Below are positions 7,787 through 13,865 of a stretch of DNA of 14,026 nucleotides, piece by piece. The stretch's first letter is position 1; the number at the start of each line of letters is the position of its first letter. Under the pieces are notes generated by a model. It ran no database searches. It worked only from the letters and a program-made list of their open reading frames with translations, and had not been told where the DNA came from. A program made the translations under genes and the position numbers. Source of the DNA: an uncultured Bacteroidales bacterium (lineage in GTDB: Bacteria; Bacteroidota; Bacteroidia; Bacteroidales; UBA932); assembly GCA_934678915.1 (NCBI GenBank), contig CAKUSF010000051.1:1-14026 (forward strand), in the 5' to 3' direction.

Positions 7787-8560
7787 CTAAAATTCCCTGT
7801 CATCCGCTGTGATGCTCTCAATTTCCAGACTTTTCTTGGCATAGTCCAAGAAATACACTGTCACAGCCGAATAGAACAGCGTGTAGGAGAGTACAAAAAG
7901 GGACAACTGCCAGTACTGAGTGAAAAAGTAGGAGGCCAACGCAGCCACACCAACTAGCACAGCAGCAATGAATATGACAGTTACTCCCCGGTTTCTGCAC
8001 TGGGCATACTCCTGCGGGGTGCAATTGATTCTTAAAGTGTTGATGTATTTCTTCCTCTCAAAAAAGAATGCCATTGTGTAAACGACCAATTGGACAACGT
8101 AGAAAGTGAAAAAGCAATAGCACACCATATTCCCGACCTTCGGATGTTCTATGAATATGAAGTAGATCAGCACGAACAGCATTATCGGAGCGAAATGCAC
8201 TGCCACAAGACTCTTTTTGACTAGTTTGGAGTTGAAGAGAGCCAGTGATGCAATCGTGAAGAGGAGAGCTTGCGAAGAGCTTATCACCAAGTTGCCGATG
8301 GAGAAGAATTTCTGAGGAGGCTGGCCTCCGCCAGTGCCTTTGAACAGAAGTCCTGCAGTCATCAATGCTATAATCAGAAAGGCCAGTCCTAGGGCGATGC
8401 GTGCGCTGATGTAGCGGACGGGCTTGTAGAGGCGCCGGGAAATCTCCTTATTGAAACTGCGCATGTTCAGCAGAAGGATGGAATCCGCCAGGCATGCCAC
8501 GATGGAAGCTATGCAAACCGCAAGGTATGTCTGTTCTTCTGTCATCATCGTTATATTCAT
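7787..8560 (-). CDS. Seven-TM membrane protein, sensor-like, without output domain
   Basis: A 257-residue protein with seven hydrophobic segments, at about residues 11-32, 49-73, 85-109, 117-137, 144-167, 194-214 and 219-241, joined by short loops. Only 16 residues (ending TADDREF) follow the last segment. The overall plan resembles the N-terminal membrane half of Bacteroidales regulators that carry a cytoplasmic AraC-type helix-turn-helix; here no such domain follows, and none is present in any frame in the 40 bases before the next gene. No enzyme motif is visible. Start ATG 8560 is the first in frame after the promoter; ATGs at residues 5 and 6 are alternatives. First gene of the probable operon with the two stalk lipoproteins. 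Other readings: an integral membrane partner for them, or an unrelated seven-TM protein. The AraC likeness is a judgement by eye. Confidence 0.75.
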   Translation of the reverse strand: MNITMMTEEQTYLAVCIASIVACLADSILLLNMRSFNKEISRRLYKPVRYISARIALGLAFLIIALMTAGLLFKGTGGGQPPQKFFSIGNLVISSSQALLFTIASLALFNSKLVKKSLVAVHFAPIMLFVLIYFIFIEHPKVGNMVCYCFFTFYVVQLVVYTMAFFFERKKYINTLRINCTPQEYAQCRNRGVTVIFIAAVLVGVAALASYFFTQYWQLSLFVLSYTLFYSAVTVYFLDYAKKSLEIESITADDREF

Positions 8561-8605
8561 AATCAGGTTTGATTATATATATTTCGGTAGAATCATCTTT
8601 GATGA

Positions 8606-8635
8606 CAAAAGTACTCATGAATGAGCTAATGACAA
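8606..8635 (-). promoter_or_regulatory. Bacteroidetes-type promoter for the seven-TM/lipoprotein operon
   Basis: On the minus strand a TTG (8633-8635) is followed after 19 bases by TACTTTTG (8606-8613), a match to the TTTG-N19-21-TAnnTTTG consensus. Transcription would start near 8599, giving a leader of about 40 bases. A small palindrome CTCAT-GA-ATGAG (8614-8625) fills part of the spacer and could be an operator. Confidence 0.7.
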
Positions 8636-8641
8636 TGATGC

Positions 8642-8712
8642 CAAGGTAGTAAGTTTCATGCCTGAATAGAAATTTACTACCTTGAAACTAAATTTACTAG
8701 CAAATTTACTAG
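8642..8712 (-). repeat. Cluster of AAATTTACTA repeats upstream of the operon promoter
   Basis: On the plus strand AAATTTACTA occurs at 8670, 8690 and 8702; the last two copies are AAATTTACTAG separated by one base. An inverted copy lies at 8642-8656, so 8642-8656 and 8670-8684 form a 15-bp inverted repeat with one mismatch and a 13-base loop. The centre, about 8663, falls near -64 relative to the inferred start of transcription, a usual place for an activator site. The binding protein is unknown. Confidence 0.65.
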
Positions 8713-8756
8713 TTCACAGGTATCGCGCATGGCACTTCACACATTAATGCAGATGT

Positions 8757-8827
8757 AAACAGTAGATTCCCCCCTTGCCGAATTTTTCACGTTACAAAAA
8801 TTACGGCAAGGGGGGAATCTACTGTTT
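8757..8827. repeat. 71-bp near-perfect palindrome with 24-bp arms
   Basis: The arms 8757-8780 and 8804-8827 are exact reverse complements and contain CCCCCCTTGCCG / CGGCAAGGGGGG. The stem can extend inward by 7 A-T pairs (8781-8787 with 8796-8802) past a single bulged A. It begins 37 bases after the stop of the transporter gene and lies upstream of the operon promoter. It could be an unusually strong terminator for the transporter or a small palindromic insertion element. The T-tail is only GTTTAC on the minus strand. Confidence 0.75.
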
Positions 8828-8864
8828 TATTAGGACGACTGGTAATATTATAGCTACTCAAAAA

Positions 8865-10544
8865 TCAGAGGAGCATCAGAATCTGGCCGGAGATGACGCG
8901 AAGGAACATCTCCATCGGATAGACGGTGGCATAGGCAACGGAAGGCTCATCGTCATCGACTGTGGTAAGAGCGTAGTTTAGGGCAATTGGGTTGGCCATG
9001 GACGCACACAGCATCCCGACATTCTCCGAATAGTCCGTTTTAAAGAATTTGGACGCGACAATGCCTACAATCAGCACAGGAACGACCGCCAAGAGAACAC
9101 TGACTACAATCCACAGCAAGCCCTCAGGCCTCAAGACCGTCTCGAAAAAGTCAGGGCCGGCACTTAGCCCCAATCCGGCAAGATAGATTGTCAGACCAAA
9201 CTGACGCAGCATCAGATTCGCACTGTGAGTCGTGTAGGTGGTAAGATGGATTCTCGGCCCGAAAGCGCCCATCAAGATGCCAATCAGAATCGGACCTCCA
9301 GCAATCCCAAGCCTAATCGGAACACTCATCCCCGGAATGGAAATCGGAAGGCTGCCCAGAATTAATCCGAGCATAAGCCCGATGAAAATGAACAACAGAT
9401 TCGGATTACGAAGCTCTTTCTCTTGATTGCCAAGCACTTCTGCCACACGATCTATAGCCTTCTGCTCCCCCACAATCGTCAGTTTGTCCCCAATCTGGAG
9501 CCTAAGGTCACGGGACGGTAGCAGGTCAATTCCAGCTCGGTTCACCCTCGTGATGTTGATCCGGTAGGCATTGCGCAGATGCAGATCACCAAGCTTTGCC
9601 CCATTGACACTCGTCTTGGTCACGAAAATGTGTCTTGACACGAGCATCCCGTCCAGATGATTCCAGTCGATGTCCTTCTTGTTCCAATCTTTGACGACTT
9701 TCTCTCCAAAAAGTTGCTCCGCTGCCCCTGCATCCTTTTCTCTGGTCAGCACTAGCACATGCTCTCCTTCTTCGAGGATAGTGTCTCCGTCAGGTATGAT
9801 GACCTGCCCACGGCCTTCACCGGCATATTTCCAAACCCTAGACACGACCAGCCGGACATGGGCATCCTTCATGATGTCCCTTATCGTCTTTCCGAAGACA
9901 GCCGGGTTGCTGACTCTAAATTCTGCGATAAAAGTCTGGTTATCATGAGCATCCTTAGCCTTGCTGTTCTTACGGAACATGGCCGAAAGTATCGCGACAC
10001 ACAAAATCACCCCTATAACTCCAAACGGGTAGCCCACAGCGCAGGCAGTTGCCATCTGATTTGAGACATCAGCTGCCCCCGGATCTGTCTGAAGCAAAGT
10101 CTGCTGAGCGGCTCCAAGCATAGGTGTGTTGGTCGCTGCCCCTGTAAGCAGACCTGTCGCCACAGGCAGGGATATTCCACATAACTTACTTACGCCCAAG
10201 GTCATGAACGTACCCACCAACAGTACTGCGAATGCAAGGAGGTTCAGTTTTATGCCTCCTTTTTTCAGAGACGGGAAGAAGCTCGGACCGACCTGCAAAC
10301 CAAGGGTGAACACAAACAGCACAAGCCCGAAATTCTGCGCCAAAGCCAACATTCGAGGATCAACGCTAAGCCCGAAGTGCCCGACGATAATTCCAGCGAA
10401 AAACACGAATGTCACACCGAGGCTGACACCTTTAATCTTGATCTTGTTGCAAAGAAGACCCGCTACGCAAATCAGCGACAGAACGAGAATCGCCTGAATA
10501 TAAGACGGTTCCGTGAATATCTCGATGAACCAGTTCATTGTCAT
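8865..10544 (-). CDS. Putative transporter, AspT/YidE/YbjL duplication family with TrkA-C domains
   Basis: A 559-residue integral membrane protein of the aspartate:alanine exchanger (AAE) family. Two homologous membrane halves are visible: residues about 16-190 with LGLQVGPSFF (81-90) and GAATNTPMLGAA (135-146), and residues about 383-557 with the matching LGLSAGPDFF (458-467). Between them lie two RCK/TrkA-C-like regions (about 205-280 and 292-375) of the type that bind regulatory ligands. Length and domain order are normal for YidE/YbjL-like proteins. The family is thought to exchange or export small carboxylates or amino acids; the substrate here cannot be read from sequence. Starts are ATG 10544 (MTMNWF) or ATG 10538 (MNWF); the second resembles the usual N terminus. 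It is divergent from the GH25 gene and followed by the 71-bp palindrome. Confidence 0.9.
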   Translation of the reverse strand: MTMNWFIEIFTEPSYIQAILVLSLICVAGLLCNKIKIKGVSLGVTFVFFAGIIVGHFGLSVDPRMLALAQNFGLVLFVFTLGLQVGPSFFPSLKKGGIKLNLLAFAVLLVGTFMTLGVSKLCGISLPVATGLLTGAATNTPMLGAAQQTLLQTDPGAADVSNQMATACAVGYPFGVIGVILCVAILSAMFRKNSKAKDAHDNQTFIAEFRVSNPAVFGKTIRDIMKDAHVRLVVSRVWKYAGEGRGQVIIPDGDTILEEGEHVLVLTREKDAGAAEQLFGEKVVKDWNKKDIDWNHLDGMLVSRHIFVTKTSVNGAKLGDLHLRNAYRINITRVNRAGIDLLPSRDLRLQIGDKLTIVGEQKAIDRVAEVLGNQEKELRNPNLLFIFIGLMLGLILGSLPISIPGMSVPIRLGIAGGPILIGILMGAFGPRIHLTTYTTHSANLMLRQFGLTIYLAGLGLSAGPDFFETVLRPEGLLWIVVSVLLAVVPVLIVGIVASKFFKTDYSENVGMLCASMANPIALNYALTTVDDDEPSVAYATVYPMEMFLRVISGQILMLL

Positions 10545-10559
10545 TTACTATACAACGCA

Positions 10560-10567
10560 CAAAGATA
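10560..10567 (-). promoter_or_regulatory. -7 promoter element for the transporter gene
   Basis: On the minus strand the sequence is TATCTTTG, an exact TAnnTTTG match 15 bases upstream of the ATG at 10544. No convincing -33 TTG is seen, so the leader would be very short and the call rests on the -7 element alone. Confidence 0.5.
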
Positions 10568-10582
10568 GTGAGAATAATTCAT

Positions 10583-10590
10583 TATTTTTG
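10583..10590 (+). promoter_or_regulatory. Possible -7 promoter element for the GH25 gene
   Basis: The plus strand reads TATTTTTG, a TAnnTTTG match only 4 bases before the ATG at 10595 and 10 before the one at 10601. No -33 element is apparent and the region is AT-rich, so chance is possible. If real, the mRNA would be almost leaderless, which would favour the second ATG. Confidence 0.35.
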
Positions 10591-10594
10591 TTCT

Positions 10595-11455
10595 ATGAAT
10601 ATGCCATCGTCCAAGAATGGAAGCGTTAGTGACAAGGGACGCAAGAAAGCAGTGAAGCCCTCCTCACCCAAGAAACGCAAGTACCGCAGGAAGAAAAAGC
10701 CGGGGGAAGTCAACCTCGGAGCATGGACTGCGGTAGGGTGCGCTGTAGCTGTTCTCATTGCACTGGTGATGATTTTCCACAAATGTGGCGAAGCCCTTGA
10801 CTACGAGACCGGAGCCAAGGTACCACCGGGAGAGTGGCGCTACGGGATTGACATCTCGCACCACAACGCGGGGAAGATTGTTTGGGATTCGCTCTATGTG
10901 ATGACGGACAAACGTGGGAGAACAATCAAGGATCATCATCTCGCTAAGGACATCAAGCCAGTTAGCTTTGTGTTCATCAAAGCCACGGAAGGAGTGTCGA
11001 TGGTTGATAAGGATTTCAAGAGGAATTGGCGGGACGCTGGCATGTCAGGTCTCAGAAGAGGGGCCTATCATTTTTTTAGGAGTTCCAAGGACGGGAAAGC
11101 GCAGGCCGACTTGTTCATCAAGACTGTTGGGGATTTGAGGATCAAGGACTTGCCTCCTGTGCTCGACATTGAGACCATTCACCGTGGTGGATCAAGGGAA
11201 AAGCTGAACGAGGAGGCTCTCAAATGGCTCAAGGCCATTGAATCGCATTACGGCAAGAGGCCGATTGTCTATACTGGCTCATCTTTCGCGATGGACTATC
11301 TCAGCAAAGACATTACGGACAATTATCCGATTTGGGTGGCGCACTATGAAAAGGACAAGCCCTCTTTCGATGACTGGACGTGGTGGCAGTTCACGGACAA
11401 GGCTGTCGTGAAAGGGGTGCCTGGGTTGGTTGACCTCAGCGTGATGAGGCGTTAA
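10595..11455 (+). CDS. Membrane-anchored GH25 lysozyme (muramidase)
   Basis: A 286-residue protein expected to cleave the beta-1,4 bond between MurNAc and GlcNAc in peptidoglycan. The N-terminal 35 residues are strongly basic (KKRKYRRKKK at 26-35), followed by one TM helix (about 42-62, TAVGCAVAVLIALVMIF), so a type II topology with the enzyme in the periplasm is likely. The catalytic domain spans about 82-286: YGIDISHHN (83-91) carries the first conserved Asp, FIKATEG follows, and PVLDIET (188-194) holds the conserved Asp191 and Glu193; GAYHFF, WVAHY and WTWWQFTD are further GH25 marks. Start ATG 10595 or 10601 was chosen because an in-frame ATG at 10538 would overlap the divergent transporter start and adds no domain. 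A cell-wall remodelling role is more likely than a phage lysin, since no phage genes are near. Confidence 0.9.
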   Translation: MNMPSSKNGSVSDKGRKKAVKPSSPKKRKYRRKKKPGEVNLGAWTAVGCAVAVLIALVMIFHKCGEALDYETGAKVPPGEWRYGIDISHHNAGKIVWDSLYVMTDKRGRTIKDHHLAKDIKPVSFVFIKATEGVSMVDKDFKRNWRDAGMSGLRRGAYHFFRSSKDGKAQADLFIKTVGDLRIKDLPPVLDIETIHRGGSREKLNEEALKWLKAIESHYGKRPIVYTGSSFAMDYLSKDITDNYPIWVAHYEKDKPSFDDWTWWQFTDKAVVKGVPGLVDLSVMRR

Positions 11456-12560
11456 TTAATCTTTCAAATGGTTTCTCAAAATCCCCCGTCCAACGGTAAA
11501 GATGCGTTCTGGAGAACTGATTGCCAGAGGAAGGGCTCTTCCCCGGCTCAGCGAAATAAAACAGGCCATCACCGACCGGACATATTCCCGTGGAACCGTA
11601 CTTGAAGTAAAATCCCCGGACCGGATTCTCCCTTGACCCTACCACATCATGTTTCGTCCTGTCGTAAAGGACTCCAGCCAACTTCCCTTTGAGCGGTTTG
11701 TCCGCCACATTGATGACGAACATGTCATAATTCGGGAATATTTCCTTCCTACCCTTATAGACCGCCATGAGAATATTCCCTGTCTCCTTGTCGTAGGCAA
11801 GATTCTGCACTCCCCAAGTTGTGTTTCCCGTGAAGACAAAGTACTTTGATTCAGGCTTGTCCGGCCCTTCTCCATAGAAGTCCCCGAACTTCACCGTCCC
11901 GGAATATTCATTCAATTTCTTGATGTCGTAGCGAAGCAGGACTTGGTGATTGTTGTCATTGCGGGTATTGTCGCCATAAATTCCGTAGGCCACGTAGAGG
12001 TAGTCCTTGCCTCCCTTTTTGCCAAGTTTTGGAGCGATTGTCACCCCATCAATTCCGGAACAGCCGTAGAAATGCTCGTACTCCTTGTCCGCAAAACCGG
12101 TCATGTGGTAATCTCTTGTGGCATCTCTGACGCAAACAATCCTGAATGCTTCATTGTTCTCCGAATCCATGCCGATTTGATTCACTTTATCGACATCTAT
12201 GATTGCTATGTAAAACATAGAGCGCCCTTTAGCGAAAGAAGAAAGCCCGGCCCCGATGACATCATCCTTACACTCAAGAGAGGCGTAAACCTTTCTGTCT
12301 GAAGGGTTGAATGTCATCGCTCCTAGATGACCCTGAATTCTGTCAATAGACCCTTGAATCTTTCCGTCCATGTCAGTCTTGATGAAGCAGGTCGTGAAAG
12401 AGAAGTACATGTTGCCGGCCTCCTTGTCGAAGGCGATTCCCTGGACATGATTCTTTCCGCCCTCAACGTAGATCTCGGTCGGCAGGCTCGGCTCCGTTTG
12501 TGAATATGCGGCCAGGGTTCCGGCTACAATCATCAATGCGATCAATGCTATCTTTTTCAT
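11436..12560 (-). CDS. Secreted protein of unknown function, probable beta-propeller
   Basis: A 374-residue protein I do not recognise. A signal peptide is clear (MKKIALIALMIVAGTLAA followed by YSQ, cleavage probably near residues 20-21) and there is no lipobox, so export to the periplasm or beyond is expected. The remainder is beta-rich with recurring patterns such as GIAFDKEAGNMYFSF, AMTFNPSDRKVYASL, VTIAPKLGKKGGKDYLYVAYG and NLAYDKETGNILMAVY, spaced as in a propeller-type fold. No catalytic or metal-binding motif is obvious. ATG 12560 is chosen; the in-frame codon two earlier (12566) is TTG. Its 3' end overlaps the convergent GH25 gene by 20 bases. Two REP-like hairpins separate its start from the end of lpxB, so it is probably not in that operon. 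No clear promoter was seen. Confidence 0.75.
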   Translation of the reverse strand: MKKIALIALMIVAGTLAAYSQTEPSLPTEIYVEGGKNHVQGIAFDKEAGNMYFSFTTCFIKTDMDGKIQGSIDRIQGHLGAMTFNPSDRKVYASLECKDDVIGAGLSSFAKGRSMFYIAIIDVDKVNQIGMDSENNEAFRIVCVRDATRDYHMTGFADKEYEHFYGCSGIDGVTIAPKLGKKGGKDYLYVAYGIYGDNTRNDNNHQVLLRYDIKKLNEYSGTVKFGDFYGEGPDKPESKYFVFTGNTTWGVQNLAYDKETGNILMAVYKGRKEIFPNYDMFVINVADKPLKGKLAGVLYDRTKHDVVGSRENPVRGFYFKYGSTGICPVGDGLFYFAEPGKSPSSGNQFSRTHLYRWTGDFEKPFERLINASSR

Positions 12561-12586
12561 ATTCAAAATATTATTCTAATTAGTAT

Positions 12587-12610
12587 GTCACTTCGACAAG
12601 CTCAGTGACC
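12587..12610. repeat. REP-like palindromic repeat, copy B
   Basis: Arms GTCACT and AGTGAC flank the core TCGACAAGCTC shared with the copies at 1243 and 12625. It has the same orientation as the other two. It lies 27 bases upstream of the start of the secreted-protein gene. Confidence 0.75.
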
Positions 12611-12624
12611 GATGTTACTTGTTG

Positions 12625-12648
12625 GTCACTTCGACAAGCTCTGTGGCC
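12625..12648. repeat. REP-like palindromic repeat, copy C
   Basis: Arms GGTCAC (from 12624) and GTGGCC enclose the same core, with one non-Watson-Crick position that can form a G-U pair in one strand. It begins 38 bases after copy B and ends 3 bases before the lpxB stop codon, so it could also help end the surE-lpxB transcript. Confidence 0.7.
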
Positions 12649-12651
12649 AAA

Positions 12652-13812
12652 CTACTTCCTCAGCTCCTCGATCATCGCTCTGGCGACGGCAGCTGAAGCC
12701 CCTTCGCCCCCAAGAGCGTCACGGATCTCCTGATAACCGGAAAGCATCGCGGAACGATACTCCTCATCCTCAATCATCCTGCGCACCTCGTACAACACGT
12801 TGTCCGGCGTAAAATAATACTGTAGCAACTCCCGGAAGCAAATTCTGTCAAGAATCAGATTCCCGAGACTTATGTACTGGATCTTTATGATCATCTTCGC
12901 GATCAAGAAGTTGATCTCCGCTCCTTTATAAACCACCACCTGAGGCGTCCCGATCAGCGCGCATTCCAGCGAGGCGGTCCCGGAGTTGACCACAGCGGCC
13001 TTGGCGTGACGCATCACCGCATAACTCTGGCCGAAAACCACGCTGACATATTCACGCCCCCCGATGTACTTTGCGTAATCGGCCTCAGACCGGGCCGGAG
13101 CCGCCGCCACCACGAAGCGGTAGTCTGAATATTCAGGCAAAGCGTGCAGCCTGTCAGCGAATTCCATGAAGGTCGGCATCATAGAGCTGATCTCCCCGTT
13201 TCTGGATCCGGCCAGAAGGGCTATCATCGGCCTGTCCGGAAGCCCTGTCTTGGCAAGGAACTCCTCTCTGGTCTCCTTGAAGGCTTCCGAGTTGTCTATG
13301 GCGTCGATCAGCGGGTTACCTTTATATATAAAGTCAACACCTTTCTTCGTGAAGTACGGAATCTCGAACGGGAACACGATGAACAGCTTGTCCACAAAGG
13401 CCTTGAGCTTCTTCACACGGCTTTCCCTCGAGGCCCATACCTTCGGAGCGATGTAGTAGAAGACCTTGAATCCGGCCTTATGGGCGAACTCCGCCACACG
13501 GAAGTTGAATCCCGGATAGTCGATCAGAATCACAACGTCAGGTTTCCAGCGAAGGATGTCGGACGTGCAGTCCGTAAACCTTTTGGCGAAGGCTCTGGCA
13601 TGCAGGAAAATCTGGGTGAACCCGATGACCGCCCCGTCCTTGTAGTCCTTCACTAGACCGGTTCCCTGCTGGTGCTCATGGTAGACAGCATCCATCAGAC
13701 CACCGCCCCAGAAACGGATGTCGGCCTCGGGATCCTCGGCGTAAAGCCCACGCATAAGATTTGATCCGTGCAAATCCCCGGACGCCTCTCCGGCTATGAT
13801 GTAGTAGCGCAT
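12652..13812 (-). CDS. lpxB: Lipid-A-disaccharide synthase
   Basis: A 386-residue GT19 glycosyltransferase of normal family length. It joins UDP-2,3-diacylglucosamine and lipid X to give lipid A disaccharide, at the inner face of the inner membrane. Seen: GEASGDLHG (8-16) at the N terminus, GGGLMDA (36-42), VILIDYPGFNFR (94-105), YYIAPKVWA (119-127), LLAGSRNGEI (199-208, the first residue of the C-terminal nucleotide-binding half) and NSGTASLE (276-283) followed by TPQVVVYK. These match the LpxB signature set with no missing block. ATG 13812 follows AAGGA by 2 bases and places GEASGD at the usual distance from the start. It lies 52 bases after the surE stop; surE-lpxB is a common Bacteroidales order and implies co-transcription. 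The 3' end is next to a REP-like hairpin. Confidence 0.95.
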   Translation of the reverse strand: MRYYIIAGEASGDLHGSNLMRGLYAEDPEADIRFWGGGLMDAVYHEHQQGTGLVKDYKDGAVIGFTQIFLHARAFAKRFTDCTSDILRWKPDVVILIDYPGFNFRVAEFAHKAGFKVFYYIAPKVWASRESRVKKLKAFVDKLFIVFPFEIPYFTKKGVDFIYKGNPLIDAIDNSEAFKETREEFLAKTGLPDRPMIALLAGSRNGEISSMMPTFMEFADRLHALPEYSDYRFVVAAAPARSEADYAKYIGGREYVSVVFGQSYAVMRHAKAAVVNSGTASLECALIGTPQVVVYKGAEINFLIAKMIIKIQYISLGNLILDRICFRELLQYYFTPDNVLYEVRRMIEDEEYRSAMLSGYQEIRDALGGEGASAAVARAMIEELRK

Positions 13813-13828
13813 ATTCCTTGATTATTCA

Positions 13829-13865
13829 GCCAACGCCGTGCTGGCATATTCGTTGGCATATTCAT
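13829..13865 (-). repeat. Tandem 12-bp repeat and small hairpin in the surE-lpxB spacer
   Basis: TGGCATATTCGT (13842-13853) is followed directly by TGGCATATTCAT (13854-13865). GCCAACG (13829-13835) and CGTTGGC (13851-13857) form a 7-bp inverted repeat around 15 bases. It could be a small intercistronic hairpin or simply a recent tandem slip; function unknown. Confidence 0.5.

Noticed and set aside
7747..7842. Longer N terminus (32 more residues) for the LRR-headed lipoprotein
   Set aside because: It would put a long polar segment before the signal peptide and overlap the seven-TM gene by 56 bases.
8670..8712. AAATTTACTA copies as a CRISPR array or recombinase att site
   Set aside because: The repeats are only 10-11 bases with spacers of 1 and 9 bases, and no cas or integrase gene is present.
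8757..8827. Reading the 71-bp palindrome as a mariner-type MITE with TA target duplication
   Set aside because: A TA occurs at the left edge, but no TA directly abuts the right arm, so the duplication is not supported.
10538..10594. Upstream ATG at 10538 for the GH25 gene
   Set aside because: It would overlap the divergent transporter start and both promoter elements, and adds no recognisable sequence.
13144..13656. 170-codon plus-strand open frame
   Set aside because: It lies entirely inside lpxB, whose family motifs are intact on the other strand.
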